Shown piece after piece: positions 42,905 through 55,080 of a stretch of DNA of 64,000 nt. This DNA is from Pilaira anomala. Taxonomy: Eukaryota; Mucoromycota; Mucoromycetes; Mucorales; Mucoraceae. The notes beneath the pieces are model-generated. The model had not been told where the DNA came from and searched no databases. It saw nothing but the letters and a program-made list of their open reading frames with translations. Position numbers and translations under genes: made by a program. The stretch's first letter is position 1. Each line of letters opens with the position of its first letter. The DNA is taken from positions 496,001 through 560,000 of the forward strand of contig JAIXMQ010000007.1 of NCBI GenBank assembly GCA_025716855.1, given 5' to 3'.

Positions 42905-44665
42905 ATGAATTTACCAGAAGAAATATTATTAATTATATTCCAAGATCAATCTATATTATCAACTATAGATATCTTTCAATGTCAACTTGTTTGTAAGCAA
43001 TGGAAAACAGCAGCACAACGTACCAATTATACCTATTTAACGTTACAAGAACATCATCATATACCCAAACTTATTCAAACCTTTCAGCAAACACCTATAC
43101 AATATTCTCCCGGAAAATTTGTAAAGAAGATTACTCTCACGCAACCATCACAACAACAATTTTTAATTGAATTACTTGACATATTTCCTTTTATAGACAC
43201 AATACAGGTACCTGAACCAGACGTCAAGTTTTATTCAAACCTCATTTCTACAGTTCAACATCGACCTCATGTTCAATACCTTAAACACTTTCCTGCTCCA
43301 CTCCTACAATTACGCAACACAAAGCTACTTGAATTATATACCAATTGTGCACTAAAGTATTGTGATACGTTACAATATCTTTTATTTTATGATAACAACC
43401 ATAATACTTTCAAGTTACACCAGTTTCCAAACTTGCAACAGTTAATCATTAAACAACATACGAATAACAATATAAATTCACTAGACAACATCATTGATCA
43501 GTATCCAAAGCTTAAAAAGCTAGACGTTGCCTTATACCGACCTGAGTCATCATCATCAACTAATACTACAACCACCACTACTACTATCATGACAGATTAT
43601 TATAGCAAGATTATACCTAGACCTACTATTAAATCACTCGACGGTTTATTTGTGGTACGAGACGACACATTACGTTATATTATGTATAAATTTCCTCAAT
43701 TACAAGAGTTATCAATTAACCATAGCTGGCGAGAAGACACTGAAAAACTATCCCATGTTAATATGGATATCAGTCTATCCACGCTATCTCAATTCATACC
43801 TTATATACTCTCTATACCTTGTTGCGCACTATCTTTAAACCTTGAAACACTTTTTATTACACATGCGTTGGAGACGTATATAAAGCACATGCCTACGACA
43901 CAACTAGGTCCTTTATACATCACTTACACACATGCCGATAGCGACCCAAGCACACGATGGACAGCGCATCGTACCACCAACAAGAACCAAAGCCATGAGT
44001 TTTACATTGATTACCGATGTCAAACTAACGCCTTATTACACTTGAACCTACTTGAAAGTATTGGAGACAGATTAACCGAAATCACCTACCGTACCAATAT
44101 CGATAGTTTGCGTCATGTACATGGATACTTTCTAGACCATTTACTTCAACACTGTCCCAACCTGAAAAAGATTCGATTAAGTAGTACAAAGCTCATACGA
44201 TGTCTTCGAGAACCCACCATGCATACGTTAACACATCTTGTGCTATTGAATTGTTACCTTGGAAAAAACGTGTTCTCTCAACTCTCGGAACGGTTTAAGA
44301 AATTAAACAAGTTAATCTTGATTCGATGTCGATTTGGAAACAGTGGGATTGATACAGAGTATATTCATATCAATATGTCTCAGACGGTGTTGAATGCAAT
44401 ACGAATTAAAACAGAACATAGTTTAATTACTTTTATCACGGTACGTGTGACAAGAGAAGGACAGGATATGTTTTATAGGTTATGGCTTGATAAAGTGAGT
44501 CAAGGATATAAAACAGAGTGTTCAAGTTTACAAGAGTATGATTTGATGATCAAGACTGAACAACATATGAAGATTTGGATCGAGTGTAAACAAATTAATA
44601 GTATTCAAATATTTACAAACTCAAGAGGAAATCATGTTGTTTATGGAGAGGTCTTGGTTCTTTAA
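42905..44665 (+). CDS. F-box protein with leucine-rich-like repeats
   Basis: Single-exon gene, 586 residues. The first 45 residues form an F-box: MNLPEEILLIIFQDQSIL, then CQLVCKQWKTAAQRTNYTYL. The remainder shows irregular Leu-rich spacing (HLVLLNCYLGKNVFSQLSER, LNKLILIRCRFG), as in degenerate LRR F-box proteins of this kind, which are numerous in Mucoromycota. A Thr-rich run lies near residues 220-232. It probably joins an SCF complex through Skp1. The target is unknown. Absence of introns contrasts with its neighbours and suggests a member of an expanded family. Confidence 0.85.
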   Translation: MNLPEEILLIIFQDQSILSTIDIFQCQLVCKQWKTAAQRTNYTYLTLQEHHHIPKLIQTFQQTPIQYSPGKFVKKITLTQPSQQQFLIELLDIFPFIDTIQVPEPDVKFYSNLISTVQHRPHVQYLKHFPAPLLQLRNTKLLELYTNCALKYCDTLQYLLFYDNNHNTFKLHQFPNLQQLIIKQHTNNNINSLDNIIDQYPKLKKLDVALYRPESSSSTNTTTTTTTIMTDYYSKIIPRPTIKSLDGLFVVRDDTLRYIMYKFPQLQELSINHSWREDTEKLSHVNMDISLSTLSQFIPYILSIPCCALSLNLETLFITHALETYIKHMPTTQLGPLYITYTHADSDPSTRWTAHRTTNKNQSHEFYIDYRCQTNALLHLNLLESIGDRLTEITYRTNIDSLRHVHGYFLDHLLQHCPNLKKIRLSSTKLIRCLREPTMHTLTHLVLLNCYLGKNVFSQLSERFKKLNKLILIRCRFGNSGIDTEYIHINMSQTVLNAIRIKTEHSLITFITVRVTREGQDMFYRLWLDKVSQGYKTECSSLQEYDLMIKTEQHMKIWIECKQINSIQIFTNSRGNHVVYGEVLVL

Positions 44666-44760
44666 AAATATATGTATATATTTATTATTAAAAAAGTTTG
44701 AAGGATGAAACAAAAAAAAAACAAAAAAAAAAAAAAGGGAATATCTTTTTTCATGCTATT

Positions 44761-45835
44761 TTATGCCTTCATTGGAGTCTCTGCCGCAACTGGTAATCCA
44801 AATTCATCCAATTTGACATCCTGCTGCTATAATATAAATGTTAGTTAAAAGAGAGAGAGAGAAAAAAAAAGGGGGGGGTACACTTTACCAGTTTAGGGTC
44901 TGTCTCTGCTGCTTTTGGAAGATCAACTTCATCTTCCTGTAAATAAGAAGGAATTTCCTCATCTTCGAATTCTAATTCATCACCAAGTGCGTCCAATTCT
45001 ATACCCATTTGTTTTTAACAAAACTACTCTTTTTATATATAAAATATATATATATATATATATATACCTGCTTCAAGGTCGTCTTCGTCAATATCGTCAG
45101 GCAAGTTATAAGACCGACCTAAAGTTTCTTGAACTTCATTAGCTTGCTCCATCAAGTCTTCCATTTCATCTTGTAATTGCTATTAGATAAAGTTAGTTTT
45201 TTTTTTTTTTTTTTCCTCGGACCATAATTATTTAAAGAAAATCTTACATCAATCTTGTCCAAGTTAACATTCTTATATTGTTTCTTCATTTCCTTATTCG
45301 CTGTTTGCATAGCATCCACTGTAGCCATTACATTACGTAAATTCTCTGTTGTCATTTGTGCTTGTTCCATATTAAAAGATTGTTGTTGTAAATTATCTCG
45401 TTGAGCTTCGTAACTATAAAAAATAACTATGGTGTAAATAAACTTGTGTAGTCTTTGAGATATATACACACACACACACACACAAACTTACAGTTTCTTT
45501 TGTTTCAATACTCGCAGCGCTTTTTGTTGTACAGTTTTCTATTGATTATAATAAGCACAAGTTTTCTCTCTCTCTCACACACACTTTTTTTTTTTTTTAC
45601 CTTGGCAGGTCCATCTCTCATTTTTTTCAACTGGTCTCGATATCTTGTTAATTCTGCATCGAGTTTTCTTACTTTCACTTCAACTGCATCCACTCTTACA
45701 TCAGTCTAGACAATAAAAAAAAAAAGTTTAAATAACTTTGGCAACTTCTCTTTTTGATAAGATATTTACATTAGAGATGGCATCGTTTAGTGTAGGTTTA
45801 GGAATCTTTTTACCAGAGCCGAAAAGTCTATTCAT
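44761..45835 (-). CDS. VPS60: ESCRT-III subunit Vps60/CHMP5
   Basis: About 223 residues from seven exons: 45835-45770, 45705-45601, 45538-45492, 45413-45248, 45179-45068, 44998-44889 and 44826-44761. It begins [20 protein letters not shown], the standard CHMP5 start. Then come [20 protein letters not shown] with [20 protein letters not shown], the helix [20 protein letters not shown], and [20 protein letters not shown]. The acidic C-terminus ([20 protein letters not shown]) carries the region known to bind Vta1/LIP5. The protein acts with Vta1 to regulate Vps4 in endosomal sorting. It is the second ESCRT-III gene in this window. Confidence 0.93.
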
Positions 45836-46157
45836 TTTATTTATGTAAAAAGTGTATAATAAATAAAAAGGGGGAAAATGATCATAGTTTGGTGTTTTTC
45901 ATTTCTCTTGGCAAACAGTCACATACCCCGAATTTTTGATCACGGCATGAATAAGACGTCAATTTTATACCTGTTATTGTGTGGGTAAACAATAACAAAA
46001 TGTCGGGTCAAATGATGAGACTATAAACAACGATACATTCACACACATTATGTGAGCATGTATACAAAAAGAAGAAGAATAAAAAAAAAATGTAAATATG
46101 TTATATTCAAGAGATATTTTTATTTATAAAAAAAAAAGAAAGAGTAGGGTAATTTAT
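45836..46157. other. Short intergenic region
   Basis: About 320 bp, AT-rich, between VPS60 and the small protein gene. Nothing is recognised. Confidence 0.5.
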
Positions 46158-46445
46158 TTATTTAGATGTTTGATCAAGGTTGTGAGCAGCCTTCTTTTGT
46201 TGACTAGTAGGGAACTTTGGCTTTGAGTTATGAGAGAAACTAGCACCATTATCTCTGAGCCACATGTATTCAGGTTGTTTTCTAGATGGCCAGTCGTGAT
46301 CCACAATCACTGTGCTTGATTTTCTACGAGCAAGAGCAATAGGCGATGTATCTTCAGTTTCACTGGACATGGAGTTTCTTCGGTTAACATAAACTGCTGC
46401 AGCACCAACTGCACCCAAGGAAAGAATTGTAGCGGGACCAGGCAT
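46158..46445 (-). CDS. Small protein with N-terminal hydrophobic segment, 95 aa
   Basis: Single-exon frame. Residues 5-20 are hydrophobic and small (ATILSLGAVGAAAVYV), followed by Arg-Arg (NRRNS), consistent with a membrane anchor or a mitochondrial signal. The rest is polar and basic, with SPIALARRKSSTVIVDHDWP in the middle and a Lys/Gln-rich tail. Amino-acid composition is unlike the low-complexity frames nearby, so it is probably a real gene. I recognise no family. A small mitochondrial inner-membrane protein is one possibility, not established. Confidence 0.6.
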   Translation of the reverse strand: MPGPATILSLGAVGAAAVYVNRRNSMSSETEDTSPIALARRKSSTVIVDHDWPSRKQPEYMWLRDNGASFSHNSKPKFPTSQQKKAAHNLDQTSK

Positions 46446-46823
46446 ATTTTAAAATTTTAATGTAATATCTTTGAAGTTAAAAAAGAGTGTTAAAATAAAA
46501 AGAAAATCTGAGCTTGTCTCGCTCTATTTATATGTAAAACTTTTGTTTTGTTTTTAATCAGGTGGTTCAAGTTATTTATGCAAAACTTGGTCAATGATTT
46601 TTTTTTTTTTTTTTTTTTAGTTCGTGTGTGTGTGTTTGCGATGCGTGCGCGTGTGAGTGTGTGTACTTTTTTTTTTTTTTTTAAATAAATTGGGTTTAGG
46701 GAAGGCGGGAGGGGAATATATTGTACAAATGAAAAATTAGAGGAGCAAACAATACACACACGATACATTCAGTTATAGGAAATTAATTATGTACTGTCTA
46801 TATTTTTTTTACCAAGCAAATAC
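46446..46823. other. Intergenic, microsatellites
   Basis: T runs (46598-46619 and 46667-46681) and an imperfect GT/GTGC repeat (46622-46666). No gene was found. Confidence 0.6.
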
Positions 46824-48414
46824 TTATTTGTAGGAAGGACTAATACATAAAGCATTAGTCTTATCTATTTTTTTCACACACAAAAAAAAAAAAACTCTTA
46901 ACTTACATTGCCACTGTTCAATCATATCAAATAACCAACCATCCGTCACAACAATTTTTTCTGTCTCGATCGGTGTATCGCTGATGATAACATCCGCTAA
47001 ACTTTTCACTTTTACGACGGACCCGCCCGCCATTTTAATCATATCCTCAATAAGTTCAACCCCACTACTACTTGACACGACATGAATAGAATGTGTCGGA
47101 TTTAATAAGGATGTTTGCTTTCTATATTCTGTTCGTGGATACCAATCTGATAGTTCGTACTCCTTTTCTGATACCATCACATTCTTTTGTCCACTCTGAA
47201 CTAGCCTATAAAAATAAAAAATAAAATCCAAATTTTTTGATGAGGTGAAACTCTAAAAGATTTGTCGAATTTCATCATTCTTTTTTACCATTCGGGACTC
47301 AACATCCATACACCTCTCAACAGTCCCAATGTTACCGATTTGGTTCGTCTATTTGCTCCCACTATTAAAGAAAAAATTAAGTTTTTTTTTTTTTTTTTTA
47401 AAAAGACTAAACCAATAAAGTACATATATATATTATTTTTTTTTTTTTTACCTAGTACATGAGTCGTACACTCTGTTACTCTAAAAAAAAAATACTTAGT
47501 TTGCATAATAGAAACTGGGCCAATCAAAACTTACTCTGATGCTAATTCGAAAAGATTGAATTTTTTGATAGCTTCCTCACATTGTTTACGAACGGTAGTG
47601 GATACACTTGTAAGTACAATGGTATATTTTATGGGCTGTAGAGTATCTGTCGAGTGTACTCTTGTCAAGTTACCCGTTAATCGTCTTCTTCTCTTTAAGG
47701 GAGAAGAAACAGGAAGAATAACGCGTGCAAGAGGTGTTGGAATTTCTTCCTCTGTCGTATTTTTTCCAATCGAGAATCTCGCTTTAATTTGCTCCTTTTT
47801 TTCTAAACTTGGTGCATGTATAGGAATGATGGTCTCGGATGGACTGGATTTATTCGTACTTGTTTCGATTGAAATAGGTAATGAAAGTCGAGGTGTTTTT
47901 AATTTTATTTCAGCAGGCACTGCACTTAACGGATCTTCATCAAAATTAGGACGCATTGACCTTCTCTTTACTACCTTTTCTGTTGAATTGAAATCCCTCG
48001 CTTCCCAATTACTTATTGATAGTTTCTTTCTTTTCGATTCATGTTCCTCTTGTGTTGATCCTTCCTCACTAGAAGAAGATACTTTTTTTTTTATCAAATT
48101 GAATTAAATTTCTCTCACATTTAGTTATGAATAGATATACATCTGTAACTTACATGATCCATTCATTACAAGTGCTCTTACTTTACTTGGTTCCATTGAC
48201 TTGCGTCTCTTTTTCCCTGTTGTCACAACTAACCCTTGCGACTTATCAATCATAAATTCTTTTTCAGGTACTCGTTCACCTTTTCGTTTACAACTTGAAA
48301 TCCATAATAAACTGACAATAAATACATTTTTAGCCATGGCTTTTTTTAAGGTTGAAGGTGATCCATTCTTGAATATCAAGTGTGTAATGGAGTCTACAAA
48401 TACATCATACAATT

Positions 48415-48473
<59 letters not shown>

Positions 48474-49005
48474 GATTAAAAAGCCCATAAAAAAAAAACT
48501 TACCGCTAAATGCTCGACGAGTCTAATAATAATAACAATAAAAAAATATTGAGAAAACGTTGGATTATTATCATTTTTTATTCTTTACCTTGGCACCCAT
48601 CGATTGTAATGCTCTCTCAAAGTTTTGTGATACATCGTCACCGTCCTCTGTTCTATAAAAAAAAAGGGACTCATTTATACTTGTTTCTCTCCTCCCTTTT
48701 TTGTTTTAGAAAAACTGAATTTACCTGACGTCTAAACAAGCAATAACACCGTCTAATATTTTATTGTTATGAACAGATGTATTATTTGGTGACTCAGATA
48801 AAACTCTAGGTGGTGGAGGAGATTGTTGAGGCGGTGGTCGACGAACGGAAGCAGGCAATGGATTCGTCTTTCTTAAATAGTCTGTAATGTTTTGTTGTTG
48901 CTGTTGCTGTTGTTGCTGTCCCTGCTGTTGTTCTTGCCTGGATCGATTATTTCTAGCATTCCTTAAGGCTGTTAATCGTGAATTAGAAGAGCTTGGTAAG
49001 ACCAT
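46824..49005 (-). CDS. MCPH1: Microcephalin (MCPH1)-like triple-BRCT protein
   Basis: About 530 residues. Exons are 49005-48725, 48652-48589, 48522-48504, 48393-48154, 48081-47535, 47480-47452, 47361-47289, 47205-46907 and 46864-46824. After a poly-Q/Pro-rich leader, a first BRCT (about residues 85-160) has FERALQSMGAKTRRAF, then DSITHLIFKNGSPSTLKKAM and VSLLWISSCKRKGERV. A basic Ser-rich linker follows. The tandem C-terminal BRCTs show TECTTHVL, TKSVTLGLLRGVWMLSPEWL, YELSDWYP and IVVTDGWLFDMIEQW. This one-plus-two order and the CTTHVL...RG.W.LS..W signature match microcephalin, a gamma-H2AX-binding damage-response and chromosome-condensation protein. The last intron (42 nt) keeps frame, so it may be retained. 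Two very short exons (19 and 29 nt) rest on frame and homology. Confidence 0.82.
48417..48470. repeat. (CT)27 / (GA)27 microsatellite in an MCPH1-like intron
   Basis: Perfect dinucleotide run of about 54 nt. In the transcript it is a GA purine tract ending about 20 nt before the 3' splice site of the intron upstream of exon 4. Confidence 0.92.
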
Positions 49006-49419
49006 GGCGATAAAAAAAAAAAGGTGTGTTTTGTGTATATGTTTATGAAATTACAGGTGTTATAAAAAATAAGGGAAAACACGCTTTAATTGGAAAAAAC
49101 GTTTTTTTTTTTTTTTTTTTTCTTACACGAAGGAAAAGCAAGGTCACACGCACAATTTTTTTTATTTCTCGATTTGGTGCATGTAAATATGTGATTATAA
49201 GAAGAAGAAAAAAATATATGCAAGTTTTCACACACACACATCCAACAAATGTATTAAGTAAAAGGACAATAACAATGGCACACAGACCACATAACAAACA
49301 TAAAGGGAATCGATATTTAAGATTATTTTGTTACAAATATTACTTTTTTTTTTTTCTTTTATTATTTAACTAATAAACATGGTAGAGAAAGGAAAAAAAA
49401 AAAAAAAAAAGTAAATAAT
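49006..49419. other. Intergenic between MCPH1-like and TCTP genes
   Basis: T/A homopolymers (T21 near 49101-49121, A18 near 49393-49410) and the TCTP 3' flank. Open frames on both strands are low-complexity. Confidence 0.55.
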
Positions 49420-50073
49420 TTAGAGCTTCTCTTGGATAAGACCATCCTTGAAGAAAGTGAAATAAGGAGTGACACCATCTTCACGGTAGTTCAACAAAGC
49501 GACCATACCATCGGGGTCCATAGACTCACCAACGTAGAATTCATAATCCTTGAAGTTACCCAAGATCTTCTTGATAAGAGTAGTGGCGTTCTTCTCGAAA
49601 ACGGGAACACGCTCGGGAGCAGTCTCGTTCAACTTGGCCTTAAGAGCCTTCATGTAACCCTTGATGTAGGTCATGTAAGACTTCTTATCGAAGCTAGTGG
49701 GGCTAAGACGGAAAGAGTAGACGACGTTGTTAACGGTTTGAACGCTATCATCAGCTCCCTCATCATCACCACCTTCAGCGGAGGGGTTAGCACCAATATC
49801 AACTTCACCGTCAGCGACATTGATCATGCTACATTCAACTTCATAAGCAACATCATCAATTTCCTTGATGGGCTATAAAAGACATGATGTGTGAGTTAAA
49901 AAAAAAAATTTCTACATTCTATATATAAAACACTAAAAAAAAAACATACATAAGCGTCAGAGAATAACTCATCGCCTAATTACAATGAAAAAGTAAGTAA
50001 ATCAATACAGAAAAAACAGATGGATGGATGTAGATGAATTCTTACCAGCGAGAATATCACGGAACAAAAGCAT
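49420..50073 (-). CDS. TMA19: Translationally controlled tumour protein (TCTP)
   Basis: Conserved cytosolic, ribosome-associated protein of about 168 residues. Exons are 50073-50046, 49975-49950 and 49872-49420. It begins MLLFRDILAGDELFSDAYPI and continues DDVAYEVECSMINVADGEVD. The flexible loop is Asp/Gly-rich. The family signature region is VNNVVYSFRLSPTSFDKKSY with MTYIKGYMKALKAKL, and the end is FYVGESMDPDGMVALLNYRE. Length matches the family exactly. Codons are visibly richer in C/G at third positions than in the neighbours, as expected for a highly expressed gene. It diverges from the TM9SF gene across 428 bp. Confidence 0.96.
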
Positions 50074-50501
50074 ATTTAGTGATGGATGGAAAGAAAAACC
50101 AAAGATTCCAAGAACTGCAGAAAAAAAGCTTCAATATACACTTTTTGGATTTTAAGCCCAGCTGTTTTTTTGTGTTTGGATTTTTTCCAATGAGATACTT
50201 TACATGCAATACGTGGAAAGATTTATGGGGAAAAATGATCTTAACAAAGAAAATGATTCATAGCAGATTAACAAAAAAAAAAAAAGGGGGAGGGGAGAAT
50301 TGTCGTCTCCTCTGTACGCTTTTTTTTTTTTTTTTCTGCTTAATTAGCTTATTACACTCAGTTTTTTAGGCTTAATTTTGAATTTTCAGCCCAATTTGAT
50401 TTTTTTTTTGTATTTTTAGAACACTTACACACACACAACACACCTTCTTTTTTATTTTTCACGTTCTTTTTTTTTACTTTCATCTCATTTTTATTTTAAT
50501 C
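50074..50501. promoter_or_regulatory. Divergent promoter region, TCTP / TM9SF
   Basis: 428 bp with A12-G5 (near 50274-50290), a T17 run (near 50320-50336) and pyrimidine-rich sequence (50420-50500) directly before the TM9SF ATG. No defined box is claimed. Confidence 0.4.
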
Positions 50502-52542
50502 ATGGCAAAACTTGTTGTTTGTCTATTGGCACTATGTGGCCTTAGTCAAGCTTTATACTTGCCAGGTGTAGCACCCAACGATTATGACCTTGGCAACGAA
50601 GTCCCTTTATTTGTCAACTCACTTAAACCAATGTCCAACTTACAAAAGTCTGTATTATCCTATGACTACTATGATAAACGTTTTCATTTCTGTCAACCTG
50701 AAGGGGGTCCTAAAAAGAAGGCAGAAAGTTTAGGTTCTGTCTTATTTGGTGATCGTATTTATACATCTAAATTCGAGGTAGTAAATCTTTAGTTATATAT
50801 CTTTTATATAAATACTTATCGCCTTTTTTTTTTTTGTATAGCTTAAATTAGGAACAAAGGAAACAAATAGAGTTTTATGTACTTCTGAACCTATTCCAAA
50901 GGAAGATGCTACATTTATTAACGAATGCATAAAGAACGATTACGCTTTGAATTGGGTCGTAGATGACCTTCCTGCTGCTCATATCACTAATGACGAACGT
51001 ACCAGTGAAGAATATTATAGCATTGGCTTTGCTCTTGGTTCTCACCAAGGTAGTCAAGTTGAATTAAATAACCATTATGACATTACAATTGATTACCATC
51101 ATCGTGAAGATGGTAAGTACCGTGTAGTCGGTGTCCTTGTTACTTCCTCTAGTAAAAATCAAAAGGATGAAAATGGCGTTGGTGTTCCTACTGGTGGACC
51201 TGTTGTACTTAAAGGTGGTGAACAAGTTGTTTATACTTATAGTGTGATTTGGAACGTAAGAGTCTTTTTTTTTTTTTATTATTTGTTTGTGATGTTTATA
51301 TGTGTGTATTATTATTTTTGTTTTAGTCCTCAGCAAAACCTTGGGCAACGCGTTGGGATAATTATTTAAATGTCTTGGATCCTTCAATTCATTGGTTTTC
51401 ACTTGTGAATTCAATTGTGATTGTTCTCTTTTTAACAGGTATGGTTGCTATGATTTTAATTCGTGGTCTTCATCAAGATATCTCTCGTTACAATGCTGTT
51501 GAAGCTCAGGTAAAGTAAAAATAATAAATAAAAAAGAGGAAATTGGAAATTAACCAGTGAATAATAGGAGGATGTACAAGAAGATTATGGCTGGAAGTTG
51601 GTTCACGGTGACGTTTTCCGTCCCCCTCAACGTCCTATGCTCCTTTCAGTTTTGGTCGGTAGTGGTGCACAAATTGTAGCCATGACGGGCTTAACGCTTG
51701 TATTTGCCGTACTTGGATTCTTATCTCCTTCTAACCGTGGCGCATTAGGTACAGTCATGATTATTTTCTTTATGGTATTTAGCTGTATTTCTGGATTTGT
51801 ATCTGCTCGTATTTATAAAATGAATGGTGGAGAAAATTGGAAGATGAACATTGGGTTATCTGCTACACTTGTTCCCGGAGTCATCATGAGTTTCTTATTT
51901 GCCATGAACTTTTTCTTGATCCATTCTCATTCTTCTGGTGCAGTACCTTTTGGTACAATGCTTACCTTATTAGGTCTTTGGCTTATTATCTCACTTCCGC
52001 TCAGTGTGGCTGGTTCTTACTTGGGCTTCCGTAAACCTCGTATTGAGCATCCTGTCCGTACAAACCAAATTCCTCGTCAAATCCCTGATCAACCTGCTTA
52101 TTTACGTAGTATTCCATCTATTATGATGGGTGGTATCTTACCTTTTGGTGCAATCTTTATCGAATTATACTTTATCATGAACTCAATTTGGTTCCATCGT
52201 GTTTACTATGGTATTGGATTCATGTTCTTGGTGTATATTGTACTTATTTTCACTTGTGCCCAAGTGACTATTTTGATGTGTTACTTTCATATTTGTAGTG
52301 AGGATTATCACTGGTCTTGGCGTTCATTCTTGACTTCAGGTGCTGCTGGTCTCTATGTGTTTTTATACTCTATTTTGTACTATTTTACAAAGTTGGATAT
52401 CTCCACTTTTACAAGTACTGTACTTTACCTTGGATACTCTGCAGTGATCAGTATTCTTTTGGCCGTTTTTACTGGTTCTGTAGGTTACCTTTCTTGTTTG
52501 TACTTTTTACAAAAAATCTTTGCAAGTATTAAGGTAGATTAG
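50502..52542 (+). CDS. Nonaspanin, transmembrane 9 superfamily (EMP70-like)
   Basis: Golgi/endosomal nine-span membrane protein of about 615 residues. Exons are 50502-50777, 50842-51255, 51327-51509 and 51568-52542. A signal peptide (MAKLVVCLLALCGLSQALYL) is followed by FYLPG-like LPGVAPNDYDLGNEVPLFVN. The lumenal domain has YYDKRFHFCQPE and LGSVLFGDRIYTSKFE. The first span lies at FSLVNSIVIVLFLTGMVAMI, then LIRGLHQDISRYN and the conserved EDYGWKLVHGDVFRPP. Eight further spans follow, including VYYGIGFMFLVYIVLIFTCA and SEDYHWSWRSFLTSGA. The C-terminus KIFASIKVD gives the KxD/E signal for COPI-dependent Golgi retention. Yeast homologues affect adhesion and metal homeostasis; the role here is inferred. 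Confidence 0.95.
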
Positions 52543-53915
52543 ACTTGTTGTTTAGAATAAAATATTTTTTTTTAATATAAATAAAAAAAGTATTGCCGAA
52601 TTTTTTTTATTATTTATGGTAATATTATACTTAAAATGCGTGTGCACATGTTACCCAAAAGTTCGCGTATCACCTTTCAATCGGTTAAGGTAATTCCGAA
52701 TTTTTATTTTTTTCGGGAATTCTTGGTAGTTCTTTAAGTGCCTGTTTTATAGCAAAACAACAGATTCCAGGTGTGTGGGTAAAATAAAATAAAAAATCTG
52801 GACCTTCAGTCGTGTGATAATGTCAAATGTTCTCGATGATTTAACAGCGGGTCTATTTTTCCAACCGAAATTATCATTTGTTTTGTTTTCTGACTCAAAG
52901 ATGCATCAAACTTCATTGGTTCTAATGATGTTGTCCCATCACAACAATTGACAAGAAGATACATTTTAATACACGTGATAAATTATAAAAACTGCTTTCA
53001 GATCACCCACTCTTTGGCACCTCACCTCAAAAATATTTACTTCTGTTCTATCTGTGGAAGATTTAGCTAGATATTAAAGAAATGGGATGGCGTCATAATG
53101 TGCATGATATATTTTGTAAAACATAGTAAATCCGCAGCTATTTTCTTATAAACAGACTGCTCATTTTTTATTAAATGCTAATTGATTTTAGTGGGTATTC
53201 CTGCATAAACTATGAGCTACATATTAAGAATGGCGTCATTTCTTGTGATGCAAGACATAGTGTACCAAGAATTGACCTTTTTCTTACTGCACCTTTTTTT
53301 TCACATCAGATATACATTATTGAATCTTTTTTTTTTAAAATAATGCGTTAGGAAATATTATCCATAAGTTTTAATCAAATTATAATAAAGACAAAAACTT
53401 GGATAAAGACTGAATCAACCAAGTTATTTTACTATTGGTTTTGAACTATTATTAAATGGCAATAATAGCAATATACTTCATAAGGAACAACAATTTGATG
53501 AATATTTTTGCTTTATCGAATTAGAAAATATCGAAATTTTTGTTTAGCGCTGAAATCTCTGATTCGGTGCAGTTCTAAATCAACAGATTCTGCCATATAA
53601 CCCTCTGAGGCTTAGTTGTTTTAGAGGAGATTCCAACAATAGTTTAGGGAGCAGAAAGTAAAGAGAAGAATGACAAGCTCCATTATACGAGTAGGTCCCT
53701 CAAACTATACATAAAAATTTAGCTTTTTCAACAACAACACATCACAAGATTTCATTGAGATACAAACAAATAACGAAAATAAAATCGTTGTTTCACAAAG
53801 CCGCAATCTGTTAGAGTGAAAAGAAAAGAAAAAATAGAAGAAAAGAAAAAGAGAGAGAAAAAAAAGCCCAGTGCACGAAATGCATATAAATTAACCAACT
53901 TCTCAAGACGATGCT

Positions 53916-53950
<35 letters not shown>

Positions 53951-54381
53951 GCGTGGAATTATATACGCACTTTGTTAGTTTTATAAAACATATAATTACC
54001 TGCATGTTTTTACTTAAAATTAGAATACAAAGATCTACATGTATGTGATATATGTAAATATCAAACGTAAGCTTTTTTTATAAACTTTTTTTATTAACTT
54101 TTTTTATAAACTTTTTTTGAGAATTTCTCGGTTAAATATTTATTATTTTTATACTTTTTGTACTCAAAGATCAACAGCAATCTTCGGGGATCTTTTTTTT
54201 TTAAACTATGTACGAAATCATAAAATAAAAAATTGTGTTATGTTACTATATTATATAAAAAAAGAGAGGGAAGGAAGAAATAGGCACAACCGACCGTTAT
54301 CGAAATAAAAAAAAAAGTCTTTTTTAAAAAAAGACACTTGGACACCCCACAAAAAAAAAAAGATCGGGAAAATCTCGGTTT

Positions 54382-54421
<40 letters not shown>

Positions 54422-55080
54422 AAAAGCGGAATAGGTGTAACCAATACACTTCATATTCTAAGCATTGCTGACATTCTTGTGTCCTGTCAATGACCTATTT
54501 TTTGATCATTCACAAATAATTAAAAAGATTATAACAATAACTTGATATATATATATATATATATATAAAACAAACTAAATATAAAATACATTATAGAGTA
54601 TCAGTTGTTGAAGTAAATGACTTATCAATAAGAAAAAGGGGTTTTTGGGGGGGGGATCACTGTGGTTAAAGAAAAAAAAATGGTACGTTGGTCTCTAGTG
54701 TGTTTCGCACTTTTGGTGTAATTTTTACTTCAAACATGTGAACAAACGTATACTCAATTCAGGAGTGAGTATATATTAACGTTTTTATTTATATTTATAG
54801 ACTTATAATTTGGTACAAATTTTTTTTTTTTTATTGGTTATAAAGATTGGTATGAAAAAAAAAAAAGGGAAATTGATAAAAAAGAGAAAAAGATGATAGA
54901 AATAGCATAAATAAAATAAATAATAAAAGAAAAAAAATGAATGAGAGATTGGTGGGTAAAAAAATTAAAGAGAAATTATAAAATCATAAAAGTCATCAAG
55001 AAAATTATTAAAATAAAATTTTTTTTTAGTACTTGATCAAGTATAACGAACGTGCATAATTTGTGAGTGTTTGTGTAGCA
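52543..55080. other. 2.5-kb gene-poor region
   Basis: AT-rich, with A29 (53921-53949) and A30 (54389-54419) homopolymers and a TA run (54545-54566). A minus-strand open scrap (about 53615-53515) reads EGYMAESVDLELHRIRDFSA and is not extended. No gene was found. Confidence 0.5.

Noticed and set aside
47556..48107. 183-codon plus-strand frame opposite the MCPH1-like gene
   Set aside because: Antisense shadow of the large linker exon; no domain, and the minus-strand gene explains the region.
49432..49878. 148-codon plus-strand frame opposite TCTP
   Set aside because: Exact antisense shadow of the TCTP coding exon; its composition mirrors the codon bias of the real gene.
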